Source of the DNA: Deltaproteobacteria bacterium UBA5799
GTDB taxonomy: Bacteria > Desulfobacterota > GWC2-55-46
Length of the DNA: 32,546 bases
Direction of reading: 5' to 3'
NCBI GenBank assembly: GCA_002418185.1
Contig: DIDN01000066.1
Span: 1 to 32,546 of the forward strand
Shown: positions 23,139-31,388 of the stretch, piece by piece
How the letters are laid out: each line of letters opens with the position of its first letter
Numbering within the stretch: the stretch's first letter is position 1
Made by a program: the position numbers and the translations under genes
The notes under the pieces: generated by a model
What the model saw: only the letters and a program-made list of their open reading frames with translations
Database searches by the model: none
What the model was told of the DNA's origin: nothing

Positions 23139-24833
23139 ATGAGCCGCGAGAAAATCGGCGAGAAGCTTCTGAGGCTCTCGCTCATCACAGAGGAGATGCT
23201 CCTGGCCGCGCTGGACGAGAGCTCGCGGACAGGGTGCATGACAGGGGAGGCGCTCGTGCGGCTTGGCTTTATCCCCGCCTCCGACCTCGCCCGTCCGGTC
23301 GCGGAGACCCTGGGGGTTGAGGCGCTCCTTGAAGGGGACTATCCCGAAAGGCCTGTCCCCATAGGGCGGCAGCCTGCCCGCTCCTTCCTCGAAGAGAACC
23401 GCGTGGTCCCGGTGGCCGTTAAAGGCACCACCCTTGTGGTGGCCTCGGCTAAGCCGCAGGACCCGTTCCCTGCCGAAGCCATCAAGGTGCTCGCCGGCAT
23501 GGATGTCGAGCAGGCCTTCGGCGTCCCGGAGCAGGTCCTCGGCGCCGTGGAAAGGCTTTACGGCAGCCGGGACCGGGCGCTTGGCGAGCTTATAGACGAC
23601 CTTGACGAAAAGGAGACGGGCCCGGCGCGCCCCGGCCTGGACGAGACAGAGGGACTCAAGGAGGCCGCGCTCGAGGCGCCGGTAATCGACCTTGTGAACC
23701 TAATCATCGCGAGGGCGGTAGAGCGGCGCGCAAGCGACGTCCACGTCGAGCCGTTCGAGGGCGGGCTCCGCGTGCGGTACAGGGTGGACGGCGTCCTCCA
23801 CGTCTCCGAGACCCTGCCGTGGAGGCTCCATCCGGTGGTGTCCTCGAGGGTCAAGATAATGGCCGGGCTCAATATCGCCGAAAGGAGGCTCCCCCAGGAC
23901 GGCAGGGTTAAGCACACGGCTTCCGGCAAGGAGGTAGACATCAGGGTCTCGACCGTGCCGACCCTCTACGGCGAGAGCGTCGTGATGAGGCTCCTCGACC
24001 CCGAGTCCGCGCTCGCGCTCGAAGGCCTCGGCTTCTCCGCGCGCACCAGGGAAGCCTTTTCCCTGCTCGCCGCGCAGCCGCACGGGATGATACTGGTCAC
24101 GGGCCCGACGGGGAGCGGGAAGACGACGACGCTCTACGCGGCGCTCTCAAGGATAGACACCGGCGGCAAGAAGGTCATAACCATCGAGGACCCCATAGAG
24201 TACAAGCTCGACGGCGTAAACCAGATACAGGTAAAGCCGTCCATCGGACTGACCTTCGCGAAGGGCCTCCGCTCGATCGTAAGACAGGACCCGGACATCA
24301 TAATGGTGGGAGAGATAAGGGACGCCGAGACCGCCGAGATAGCGGTGCATTCGGCCCTCACCGGCCACCTCATCCTCTCGACCATGCACACCAACGACGC
24401 CCCGGGCGCGATAGCAAGGCTCCTCGACATGGGCGTTGAAGGGTATCTCATCTCGTCCTGCCTTCTGGGCGTGCTCGCACAGAGGCTTGTACGCGTAATA
24501 TGCCCGGCCTGCAGGGAGACGTACGCCCCCTCCGAGAGGGAGCTCGGGCTCCTGGCGGAAGCTCAGATGCTCCCCGGGGGTGTTGCCGCACTTTCAAGGG
24601 GCATGGGCTGCGGCGAGTGCGGCGGAACGGGCTACATGGGCCGGACCGGCATATTCGAGCTCATGCCGGTTACGGACAGGGTCCGGGAGCTCACTGTCGA
24701 GAGGCAGGGGGCCGCGGCGCTCAAGGGAGCGGCCCTTTCCGAGGGCATGGTGGAGCTGCGGGCCGACGGTTGGGACAAGGTCGTCTCCGGGGTTACGACA
24801 GTCGAAGAGATAGAGCGGGTGACCCTTCGGTAG
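23139..24833 (+). CDS. gspE: Type II secretion ATPase GspE
   Basis: A 564-residue cytoplasmic hexameric ATPase that powers pseudopilus assembly. An MshEN/T2SSE N-terminal domain (about 1-145) is followed by the ATPase core with Walker A GPTGSGKT (322-329), Walker B with a MVGEIRDAETAE block, and an STMHTND histidine box. The tetracysteine zinc motif of GspE/PilB is complete (C455, C458, C491, C494). The frame is open upstream to 22932, but that stretch translates to an unlikely Cys/Gly-rich sequence. ATG 23139 gives a family-like start (MSREKIGEKLLRLSLI), although its ribosome site (ACAGG) is weak. First gene of the operon. Confidence 0.93.
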   Translation: MSREKIGEKLLRLSLITEEMLLAALDESSRTGCMTGEALVRLGFIPASDLARPVAETLGVEALLEGDYPERPVPIGRQPARSFLEENRVVPVAVKGTTLVVASAKPQDPFPAEAIKVLAGMDVEQAFGVPEQVLGAVERLYGSRDRALGELIDDLDEKETGPARPGLDETEGLKEAALEAPVIDLVNLIIARAVERRASDVHVEPFEGGLRVRYRVDGVLHVSETLPWRLHPVVSSRVKIMAGLNIAERRLPQDGRVKHTASGKEVDIRVSTVPTLYGESVVMRLLDPESALALEGLGFSARTREAFSLLAAQPHGMILVTGPTGSGKTTTLYAALSRIDTGGKKVITIEDPIEYKLDGVNQIQVKPSIGLTFAKGLRSIVRQDPDIIMVGEIRDAETAEIAVHSALTGHLILSTMHTNDAPGAIARLLDMGVEGYLISSCLLGVLAQRLVRVICPACRETYAPSERELGLLAEAQMLPGGVAALSRGMGCGECGGTGYMGRTGIFELMPVTDRVRELTVERQGAAALKGAALSEGMVELRADGWDKVVSGVTTVEEIERVTLR

Positions 24834-26042
24834 ATGCCCGACTTCAGGTACACGGCCATAGACCGGGCGGGCAGGGAGACAAGGGGTACGCTCAGGGCAA
24901 GGGACGAGCGCGACCTCGCCGCGAAGCTCCGCTCCCTGGGCTATCACCCGTCGTCCGTCAGTGCCGCCCGAAACGGAAAAGGAGCGGGATGGCGGCGTTT
25001 ACCGCGCCAGAAGGCGGGCGGCAGGCGGGTTGCGACCTTTACGCACCAGCTCGCGAGCATGCTTGAGGCCGGGGTCCCGCTCGACAAGTCGCTCGCGCTC
25101 CTTGCCGAGCTCGATGACGACGCGCCTTTCGCGGAGGTCATCGGCGGCGTCCTCAACGGCGTCCGGGGCGGGAGGCCGCTGGCGGACTGCCTTGAGCGCT
25201 CCGGCGAGTTCCCGCCCATATACGTGAACACCGTGAGGGCGGGAGAGGCCGCGGGCGCGCTCGATGAGTGCCTGGAGCGGCTCGGCGCATATCTCAAAGA
25301 GACCGAGAGGCTAAAGGACGAGATAAGGTCGGCACTCGTATACCCGCTGTTCCTTTCGACATTCGGGGGCGGGGCGGTGGTTTTCATGCTCGTCTTCGTC
25401 GTGCCGAGGTTCGCCATGGTTTTCGAGGACCTCGGCGGGGCCGCGCCGCTCCCGGCGGTAGCGCTCATTGCCGCCGGAAACCTCCTCTCGTCGTGGTTCT
25501 GGGTGCTGCCGCTTGCGTCCGTATTTGCGTGGTTCGGGTTGAAGAAGTTCCTGGGCAGGGCCGAGGGGAGGCTCAGGCTCGACCGCCTCAAGCTCTCGCT
25601 CCCGGTCATCGGCCCGATACTGAGGAAGGCGGCGGCAGCGAGGTTTTCAAGGGCGCTCGGGACGCTCCTTAAGTCGGGCGTGCCCATAACCGAGGCCCTT
25701 GGCCTCTCCATAAGGTCGACAGGGAACCTCGCGGTCGAAAACGACCTCGCCCCTGTGCTGGAGGGCGTGATGAAGGGGAGGGGAGTAGCGGCGCCCGTTG
25801 CCGCGACAGGCTCGTTCCCGAGGCTCGCCTCCCACATGCTCGCCGTCGGCGAGGAGACAGGAAAGCTCGACGAGATGCTCCTTAAGCTTGCGGCGGACTA
25901 CGAGCACGACATAAGGACCGCGGTCAAGAGGGCGCTTGCGGCGCTCGAGCCGTCCATAGTGCTCGTCATGGCCCTTGTGGTAGGGGCCATAGTGGTCTCC
26001 ATGCTCCTTGCGGTATTCAGCCTGAACGACATCCCCCTTTAA
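24834..26042 (+). CDS. gspF: Type II secretion inner-membrane platform protein GspF
   Basis: A 402-residue polytopic membrane protein that couples the GspE ATPase to pseudopilus assembly. Two T2SSF domains are present (about 68-190 and 270-395; each begins FTHQLASMLEAG- or FSRALGTLLKSG-like). Transmembrane segments lie at about 170-191, 205-236 and 372-397. ATG follows the gspE stop with no gap, so translation is probably coupled. Length is normal for the family. Confidence 0.93.
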   Translation: MPDFRYTAIDRAGRETRGTLRARDERDLAAKLRSLGYHPSSVSAARNGKGAGWRRLPRQKAGGRRVATFTHQLASMLEAGVPLDKSLALLAELDDDAPFAEVIGGVLNGVRGGRPLADCLERSGEFPPIYVNTVRAGEAAGALDECLERLGAYLKETERLKDEIRSALVYPLFLSTFGGGAVVFMLVFVVPRFAMVFEDLGGAAPLPAVALIAAGNLLSSWFWVLPLASVFAWFGLKKFLGRAEGRLRLDRLKLSLPVIGPILRKAAAARFSRALGTLLKSGVPITEALGLSIRSTGNLAVENDLAPVLEGVMKGRGVAAPVAATGSFPRLASHMLAVGEETGKLDEMLLKLAADYEHDIRTAVKRALAALEPSIVLVMALVVGAIVVSMLLAVFSLNDIPL

Positions 26043-26087
26043 GGCGGCATCCCGGCGCCGGCGTAAGAAAGGAGCAGGACGCGGAAC

Positions 26088-26537
26088 ATGCGGAAAACCG
26101 CCGTATTGCAGTCGGAGCGCGCTTTCACTCTCATCGAGCTGATAGTCGTTGTAGTGATAATCGGCCTGCTTGCGGCCCTTGTGGCCCCCAGGCTCCTCGG
26201 AAAGGTCGAGGAGTCGAGGATGAAGGCCGCGCAGGTCCAGATAGAGCTCTTCGGGGCGGCCCTCGACCAGTTCCGCCTCGACGCAGGCAGGTACCCGAGC
26301 ACAGCCGAGGGGCTTGGGGCGCTCAGGGAGAACACTTCGTCCATAGAGCGCTGGAGGGGGCCCTATTTGAAGAAGGATATCCCGAAAGACCCCTGGGGCA
26401 GGGAGTTCGCGTACAGGTCGCCGGGCGAGCGCGAGGAGTACGAGATAATCTCCTTCGGTTCCGACGGCGCGCCGGGCGGCGAGGGCGACGCCAGGGACAT
26501 CGTAAGCTGGAGAGGGCTTGATGACGGCGCCCCTTAA
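26088..26537 (+). CDS. gspG: Major pseudopilin GspG
   Basis: A 149-residue type IV pilin-like protein, the main subunit of the secretion pseudopilus. The short leader is cut before F13 (FTLIELIVVVVIIG), with Glu at +5. The hydrophobic helix and the GspG body motifs RYPSTAEGLGAL, GPYLKKDIPKDPWG and the calcium-site region GSDGAPGGEGDARDI are present. The residue at -1 is Ala rather than the usual Gly. The body length is normal. It starts 45 bases after gspF, behind AGGA. Confidence 0.93.
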   Translation: MRKTAVLQSERAFTLIELIVVVVIIGLLAALVAPRLLGKVEESRMKAAQVQIELFGAALDQFRLDAGRYPSTAEGLGALRENTSSIERWRGPYLKKDIPKDPWGREFAYRSPGEREEYEIISFGSDGAPGGEGDARDIVSWRGLDDGAP

Positions 26538-26573
26538 CAGGCTGCCGAAAAAATCTTTTTGGGGTAGAGGGGT

Positions 26574-27041
26574 TTGAGAGAGACTTTTCACAAAAAGGTC
26601 CACTCAAGGGTTTCTCGGCTGCCCGGGAAAAGGACCGGGGGCTTTACCCTCCTCGAGCTCCTCCTTGTGCTCGTAATCATCGGTGTTGCGGCGGCCCTTG
26701 TGGCTCCGACCATTGTCGCCGGGCTCGAGGGGTTGAAGGCGAAGTCAGCAGTCCGGACCCTGAAGGCCGGGCTTAACGACGCCAGGATGAGGGCCGTAAG
26801 GAATAGGGCCGTCCATTACGCCGTCTATACGGGCGGGGTGCTCGCAATAAGCGACAGGAAGGGGATAGTGAGGGAGATCGCGCTCCCTTCCGGGGGCGTG
26901 GAGGCAGGAAAGTCCGAGGCCGCGTTCTATCCGACGGGCGCGTCCACCCCGTCGGAATTCGTAGTGCAATACGGCGAGGCCGCCTACCGTCTCGTCCTGG
27001 ACGGATCGGGGCGCTTACAGGCCGAGACCTCCGGCGAGTGA
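26574..27041 (+). CDS. gspH: Minor pseudopilin GspH
   Basis: A 155-residue minor pseudopilin. The cleavage site is G23|F24 (GGFTLLELLLVLVIIG), with Glu at +5, followed by the typical LKAGLNDARMRAVRN region of GspH/FimT. The TTG at 26574, with GAGGGG just before it, gives an unusually long 23-residue leader. A CTG at 26619 would give an 8-residue leader of normal length. Minor pseudopilins H-I-J-K form the tip complex that primes the pseudopilus. Confidence 0.85.
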   Translation: MRETFHKKVHSRVSRLPGKRTGGFTLLELLLVLVIIGVAAALVAPTIVAGLEGLKAKSAVRTLKAGLNDARMRAVRNRAVHYAVYTGGVLAISDRKGIVREIALPSGGVEAGKSEAAFYPTGASTPSEFVVQYGEAAYRLVLDGSGRLQAETSGE

Positions 27042-27045
27042 GCAA

Positions 27046-27408
27046 GTGAGGGGGAGCGCGGGCTTTACTCTTATAGAGGTGATGGCGTCGGCTGCGGTCA
27101 TGGGAGCGGCCATCGGCGTTCTCCTCGTGCTCATCTCGGGCGGGCTCCGGCTCGCGAAGGAGACGAACGGCCGGACGGGGCTTGTCCTCGCAGCCAGCGA
27201 GAGGTTCGGGGCCATGTTCGACGGGTTCATCGAAGAAGGGGTCTCAGAAGGCGTCACGGGCTCCGGGTACGCCTGGAAGATGGAGGTCTACCCGCATCCC
27301 GAAGGGGACGGCGGTCCAAGGGCGCTCAAGGTGGTCGTCACCGCCAGGGACCTCGCATCCGGGGCCGAGTTCAGGCTCATATCGCTCAAGGGCCTCCCGG
27401 GTGGATAA
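27046..27408 (+). CDS. gspI: Minor pseudopilin GspI
   Basis: A 120-residue minor pseudopilin with cleavage site G6|F7 (AGFTLIEVMASAAVMG), Glu at +5, and a GspI-like short body (YAWKMEVYP ... VVVTARD). GTG 27046 lies 4 bases after the gspH stop and its ribosome site is weak, so it is probably coupled to gspH. It forms part of the tip complex with GspJ and GspK. Confidence 0.87.
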   Translation: MRGSAGFTLIEVMASAAVMGAAIGVLLVLISGGLRLAKETNGRTGLVLAASERFGAMFDGFIEEGVSEGVTGSGYAWKMEVYPHPEGDGGPRALKVVVTARDLASGAEFRLISLKGLPGG

Positions 27409-27976
27409 GGGGGGGTTCACCCTGCTGGAGGTCCTGATATCGGTCTCGGTAGTGGCTGTGATCGCCCTCACGGCCCTTGCGGCCCTCAAGTTCGGCCTCG
27501 GTGTTTGGGAAAGCGGCGACAGGGCGGCTGAAGAGGCGTTCATGAAAAGGTATCTCTCGGGCGAGTTGAGGAGAGCGCTCGCGTCCGCCTACCCGTACAG
27601 GGACGAGGACGGGAACATACTGTTCCGCGGCGGCCCGGAAAGCCTCGCGTTTGTCACCTCCGGGAGGACCGCGTCGATTGGCGTGCCCTGGGGCGGCGCA
27701 GCCTTTTTGCGGTACTCGGTATCAGGGGAGGGGCTTGTGGTGGACGAATCCGCGCTGCCGCTTTCGGGCGGGGCGGGGAAGCGCTCTGTCGTGACCGGCG
27801 CTGCCGTGGCGATGGAGTTCGCATATTTCGGGGACGGCGAGTGGCGCAATGAGTGGGACGCGGCGCTCGCGGAGAAGCTCCCGGAAATCGTTAGAGTGAG
27901 TCTTTCCGGCAACGGCGGGCCGGTCTCCTTCGAGACTGCGCTCATGGCCGGGAAAGGCAGCGGGGCAGGTGGTTGA
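27401..27976 (+). CDS. gspJ: Minor pseudopilin GspJ
   Basis: A 191-residue minor pseudopilin. GTG 27401 overlaps the gspI stop by 8 bases and gives a five-residue leader cut at G5|F6 (GGFTLLEVLISVSVVAVIAL), with Glu at +5. The C-terminal body (VAMEFAYFGDGEWRNEW ... LPEIVRVSLS) matches GspJ. The frame is open upstream to 27182, but that lies inside gspI and is rejected. Confidence 0.88.
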   Translation: MDKGGFTLLEVLISVSVVAVIALTALAALKFGLGVWESGDRAAEEAFMKRYLSGELRRALASAYPYRDEDGNILFRGGPESLAFVTSGRTASIGVPWGGAAFLRYSVSGEGLVVDESALPLSGGAGKRSVVTGAAVAMEFAYFGDGEWRNEWDAALAEKLPEIVRVSLSGNGGPVSFETALMAGKGSGAGG

Positions 27977-28896
27977 AGCACTCCCGCGCACCAGGCGAAA
28001 GAGGCCTCTCGCTCGTGCTGGTGCTCTGGCTACTTGCGCTCATGTTCCTCATAGCCCCGAGTTTCGTGTACACGATGAGGATTGAAAGCAGGGCGACATC
28101 GAGCTTCGAGGACGAGGCCTCGGCATGGGCGCTCGCTGTGGCCGGGGTCTACATGGCTGCCGCCGAGGTCTCGGCCGATTACGCGATTGTCGCGTCGAAT
28201 GAGGCCGGGCTCGTGTTCCTCGAAAAGGCCGGGGGCGGGTTCCAGCCGCTCCCTTCGAAAAGGGATTTCCGGCTCGGAGAGGGAACGGTCTCGTACAGGA
28301 TCGAGGACGAGCGGGCGAAGGTGAACCTTAATACCGCCACGAGGGGCGTGATAGACGAGCTTTTGCGCACCCACGGCGCGGAAAGGACGGCGAGGGACGC
28401 GATAGCCGATTCAATCATCGACTGGCGCGACGGAAATAGCGATTATCACCTGAACGGCGCGGAGGACAACTACTACGGCTCCCTGCCGTTCCCGTACGGC
28501 TCCAAGGACGGCCCCTTCGACTTCACTGAAGAGCTGCTGCTCGTAAAGGGCGTAAGCCGCGAGATCTTCTACGGAAAGGCGGGGGAAGGCGGCATCGGCA
28601 GGTCCTTGACGGTGCACGGAGACGGGAAGCTCAACATCAATACGGCAGGCGGGGCGGTGCTTTCGGCCGTGTACGGGCCGGGTGTGGCGAACGAGATACT
28701 CCTTAAAAGAGAAATAGAGGGGTTCATTACCACCAGGTCGCACGGCGGGCTCGTCACTTCGGAGTTCTTCCTTGTGACCTCGACCGGCGAAAAGGGCGGC
28801 ATCCGCTTTACGATAGAGGCCGCCCTGGCGAAGGACCCGGGCGGGAAGGAGGCCGTGTTCCTTTCCTGGCGCGAGCACGGCGTCGGGTACGAATGA
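27973..28896 (+). CDS. gspK: Minor pseudopilin GspK
   Basis: A 307-residue large minor pseudopilin that caps the pseudopilus tip. The leader is cut after G11 (ERG|LSLVLVLWLLALMF) and the +5 position is Leu instead of Glu, as expected for GspK alone among pseudopilins. Two helix-hairpin-helix-like repeats, VNLNTATRGVIDEL and LNINTAGGAVLSAV, and the DSIIDWRDGN calcium-site region define the family. TTG 27973 overlaps the gspJ stop (TTGA). Confidence 0.9.
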   Translation: MKHSRAPGERGLSLVLVLWLLALMFLIAPSFVYTMRIESRATSSFEDEASAWALAVAGVYMAAAEVSADYAIVASNEAGLVFLEKAGGGFQPLPSKRDFRLGEGTVSYRIEDERAKVNLNTATRGVIDELLRTHGAERTARDAIADSIIDWRDGNSDYHLNGAEDNYYGSLPFPYGSKDGPFDFTEELLLVKGVSREIFYGKAGEGGIGRSLTVHGDGKLNINTAGGAVLSAVYGPGVANEILLKREIEGFITTRSHGGLVTSEFFLVTSTGEKGGIRFTIEAALAKDPGGKEAVFLSWREHGVGYE

Positions 28897-30236
28897 TCCT
28901 TAACGCCATCGGAATTGAAGCCGGCGAAGAGCGCTGGAAGGCATTTCACTTGAAGAGGTGGCGTTCCGGCATAAGGGCCGAGAGGGCTTTTACTCTCGAC
29001 GGGAGCCTTGAGCAGAGGGCGGCAGGGCTAAAGGCGTATATTGACAGGAAGCGCCTTTTCGGACTCAAGGTCTGCGTTGCGCTCCCTCCGGGGGGCTATG
29101 TCTCAAGGACGATAGAGCTCCCGCCTGCCGGCGAGGATTCGCTCCGGGGGGTGCTGGCCTTTGAGCTTGAAAAGTACCTGCCTTCCGACGCGTCCGGATG
29201 GGTCTACTCGTGCGAGGTGCTCGACAGGGGGCCCGAGAGCCACCTTGTCCTTTTTTCCGCGGCCCCGTCGGAGGCATTCGAGCCGGCGATACAGGCGCTC
29301 GAAGGCGCCGGGCAGGGCCTTCCGTTCCTGACGACCGCGGAGAGGGCTGTCGGGAAGGCGCTCTCACATTCCGGCGTTGCGCCCCTTGACGGGGCGGCCC
29401 TGTTGTCGCTAAGGGAGGAGGGGGCGCAGGTAATCGCCTGGACAGGGTCGGGAACCCCATGTTACTCGCGCTCGTTCAAGCCTTCCGGTACTCGCGCTTT
29501 CGAGAGGGAACTGAGGTTCGCCTCGATCGCGATGAAGGGGGCGCTGAGGCGCTGTCTCGTCGTATGCGGGCCGGGCGAGGACGCGCCGCAGGCTGGAGAG
29601 GCGCTGGAAGCGGCCCGGCACCTCGGGCTCGAGGTCGCGGAATACGGGGAGGTGCCTGCCGTCTCGGTCCCGTTCGGCGCAGCGCTCCTCCTTCTCGACA
29701 GAAAAGCCAGGGCCGCCGACCTTGCGCAAACAAGGAAAGGGGCGCAGAAGACAAGGGGCGCTGCCCTGGCGGCAGCCGGCGGGGCGCTCGGGCTCGCGCT
29801 TCTGCTCCCGGCATTTTTCCTCGTCAACGAGGCGGTCACATTAAGGAGGCTCGACAGGGCGCTTGCAGAGCTCGGGCCTGAGAGGAGCAAGGCCCAGGCG
29901 CTTGCCGCCGCTCTCGCGGACGTAGAGTCGGACATCAGGGCCTTCCGCGAGGTCAGTGGAGACGGCGCGCCAGGGTTCCTTGAGGTCCTCGGCCGGCTTA
30001 CCGAGGCAACCCCGTCCGACACCTATCTTACCGGAATGGAGTACGACAGGGAGACCATCGCCGTCGAGGGGGCTTCCAGAAAGGCGTCTGGGCTTTTCAT
30101 GGCGCTTGAGCAGTCCGGGCTTGCAAGGGAAATCGAGTTCGAGGGCCCGGTCACTGCCGGGCCGGACGGAAGGGAGCGCTTCAGGATAAGGTTCAGGCTC
30201 GACCGGGGGACTGAGGCAAGCGCCCATGCCCGGTAA
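28893..30236 (+). CDS. gspL: Type II secretion platform protein GspL
   Basis: A 447-residue inner-membrane protein. The N-terminal part (about 1-270) is an actin-like cytoplasmic domain that binds GspE. One transmembrane helix lies at about 290-312, and the periplasmic part (about 313-447) has a coiled coil plus a ferredoxin-like PilN/GspL domain. The ATG overlaps the gspK stop (ATGA). The position between gspK and gspM supports the assignment. Sequence conservation in this family is low. Confidence 0.85.
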   Translation: MILNAIGIEAGEERWKAFHLKRWRSGIRAERAFTLDGSLEQRAAGLKAYIDRKRLFGLKVCVALPPGGYVSRTIELPPAGEDSLRGVLAFELEKYLPSDASGWVYSCEVLDRGPESHLVLFSAAPSEAFEPAIQALEGAGQGLPFLTTAERAVGKALSHSGVAPLDGAALLSLREEGAQVIAWTGSGTPCYSRSFKPSGTRAFERELRFASIAMKGALRRCLVVCGPGEDAPQAGEALEAARHLGLEVAEYGEVPAVSVPFGAALLLLDRKARAADLAQTRKGAQKTRGAALAAAGGALGLALLLPAFFLVNEAVTLRRLDRALAELGPERSKAQALAAALADVESDIRAFREVSGDGAPGFLEVLGRLTEATPSDTYLTGMEYDRETIAVEGASRKASGLFMALEQSGLAREIEFEGPVTAGPDGRERFRIRFRLDRGTEASAHAR

Positions 30237-30789
30237 TATGCCGTCCGGCATCGGTCGGACGCGGGCCGCGCTCTATATGCTGGCCGCGGCGGCCTTGTCG
30301 TTCCTGGCAGCCGGCTCGGTCTACGAGCACTACTCGGGCATGAAAGAGGAGACGGCCTTGAGGAGCGGGGAGCTCCTTGCCTGGTCCGACCTCGTCGACC
30401 GCGCTCATGGAATCGAGGAGCTCCTGGCGGAAAAGAAGGAGGAGCTTCAGAGGCTCGAGGAGGGGCTCCTTGTCGGCAGGACTCCGTCGCTCGGGGCCGC
30501 CCACCTTCAGAGCGCGTTCAGGGAACATTCCTCCAGGAGAGGGATAAGGATCGGTTCTGAGCGCGCCCTCGGGGCCGTGGACATGGGTAGGTACGCTGGC
30601 ATACCGGTCGAGTTCCGGTTCAGGGCCGGGATATCGGAGCTGAAGGAGCTGCTTTCGGACATCGATGACTCCAAGGTGGCAATGGGCGTAAGGTCAATAA
30701 GGATCAGGTCCAGGGGCGAGCGCGCTCCGGGCGTGCTTGACGTCTCGCTCGTGGTCGAGGGGATAATGAGGAAAGCAGGCTCAGGCTGA
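30226..30789 (+). CDS. gspM: Type II secretion platform protein GspM
   Basis: A 187-residue single-pass membrane protein: transmembrane helix at about 14-33, a coiled coil with many Glu, Lys and Leu residues (about 38-82), then a ferredoxin-like periplasmic domain (GIPVEFRFRAGISELKELLSDID), as in the GspM/PilO group. It partners GspL. It overlaps gspL by 11 bases and its stop overlaps the next ATG (TGATG). Confidence 0.82.
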   Translation: MPGNMPSGIGRTRAALYMLAAAALSFLAAGSVYEHYSGMKEETALRSGELLAWSDLVDRAHGIEELLAEKKEELQRLEEGLLVGRTPSLGAAHLQSAFREHSSRRGIRIGSERALGAVDMGRYAGIPVEFRFRAGISELKELLSDIDDSKVAMGVRSIRIRSRGERAPGVLDVSLVVEGIMRKAGSG

Positions 30790-31388
30790 TGCTTGCGCGG
30801 CCTTGCTTAAACTCCGTCCTGGCCCTCGCGGCGGTCGCCGCTTTCTTTTTCGTCCGGGAGCCCCCGATTGCCGGGGCCGATGCCGGGGCCCGCAGTGGCG
30901 GGGGCGGGGATTTCGGCGTCATAGTGGAGAAGGACCTTTTCAGGCCGTCGAGGAAACACGAGCCCCAGGGGGCCGGGCTCAACACGAGCCCCCCGCCCAA
31001 GCCGCGCAAAAAGCCGGCGCCAGAGGTCGTCCTCACAGGGACAGTGATACTGGATACGGGCGCAATAGCCATGCTCAACTGGCAGGGCGTTACTTCCGGC
31101 TCGGGGGCTTACGCGGTCGGCGACCGGATAGAGGAGTTCGTCATAGTGGATATAACGAAGGACACGGTCGTACTCAAGCGCGGGGACGAGGTCCTTTCAG
31201 CCAGGATGTCCACAGGGCGCAGGCCCGCGGCGGACTGGAAGCCCCCGGACGGGCGGCGAGGCCGCGCGGTAAAGGAAACCCAGGCGTCAGTTCCCGCAGG
31301 AGGTGGCCCGCACGGCGGAATCCAGGCTACCGGGAAAGGAGCAGACCGGATGGATGATTACGGCGCTAAAGAATGGAGCGGCGAATGA
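30789..31388 (+). CDS. gspC: GspC/PulC-like connector protein without PDZ domain
   Basis: A 199-residue protein with a short hydrophobic N-terminal segment (about 5-23) and a periplasmic homology-region-like domain. Visible are EKDLFRPSRK, then PEVVLTGTVILDTGAIAML and YAVGDRIEEFVIVDITKDTVVLKRGDEVL (about 78-140). In GspC this domain binds the N0 domain of the secretin. The usual C-terminal PDZ or coiled-coil domain is absent and replaced by a Gly/Pro/Lys-rich tail. Some would label it GspN or PilP-like. Its position directly before gspD fits a connector role. Confidence 0.7.
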   Translation: MLARPCLNSVLALAAVAAFFFVREPPIAGADAGARSGGGGDFGVIVEKDLFRPSRKHEPQGAGLNTSPPPKPRKKPAPEVVLTGTVILDTGAIAMLNWQGVTSGSGAYAVGDRIEEFVIVDITKDTVVLKRGDEVLSARMSTGRRPAADWKPPDGRRGRAVKETQASVPAGGGPHGGIQATGKGADRMDDYGAKEWSGE

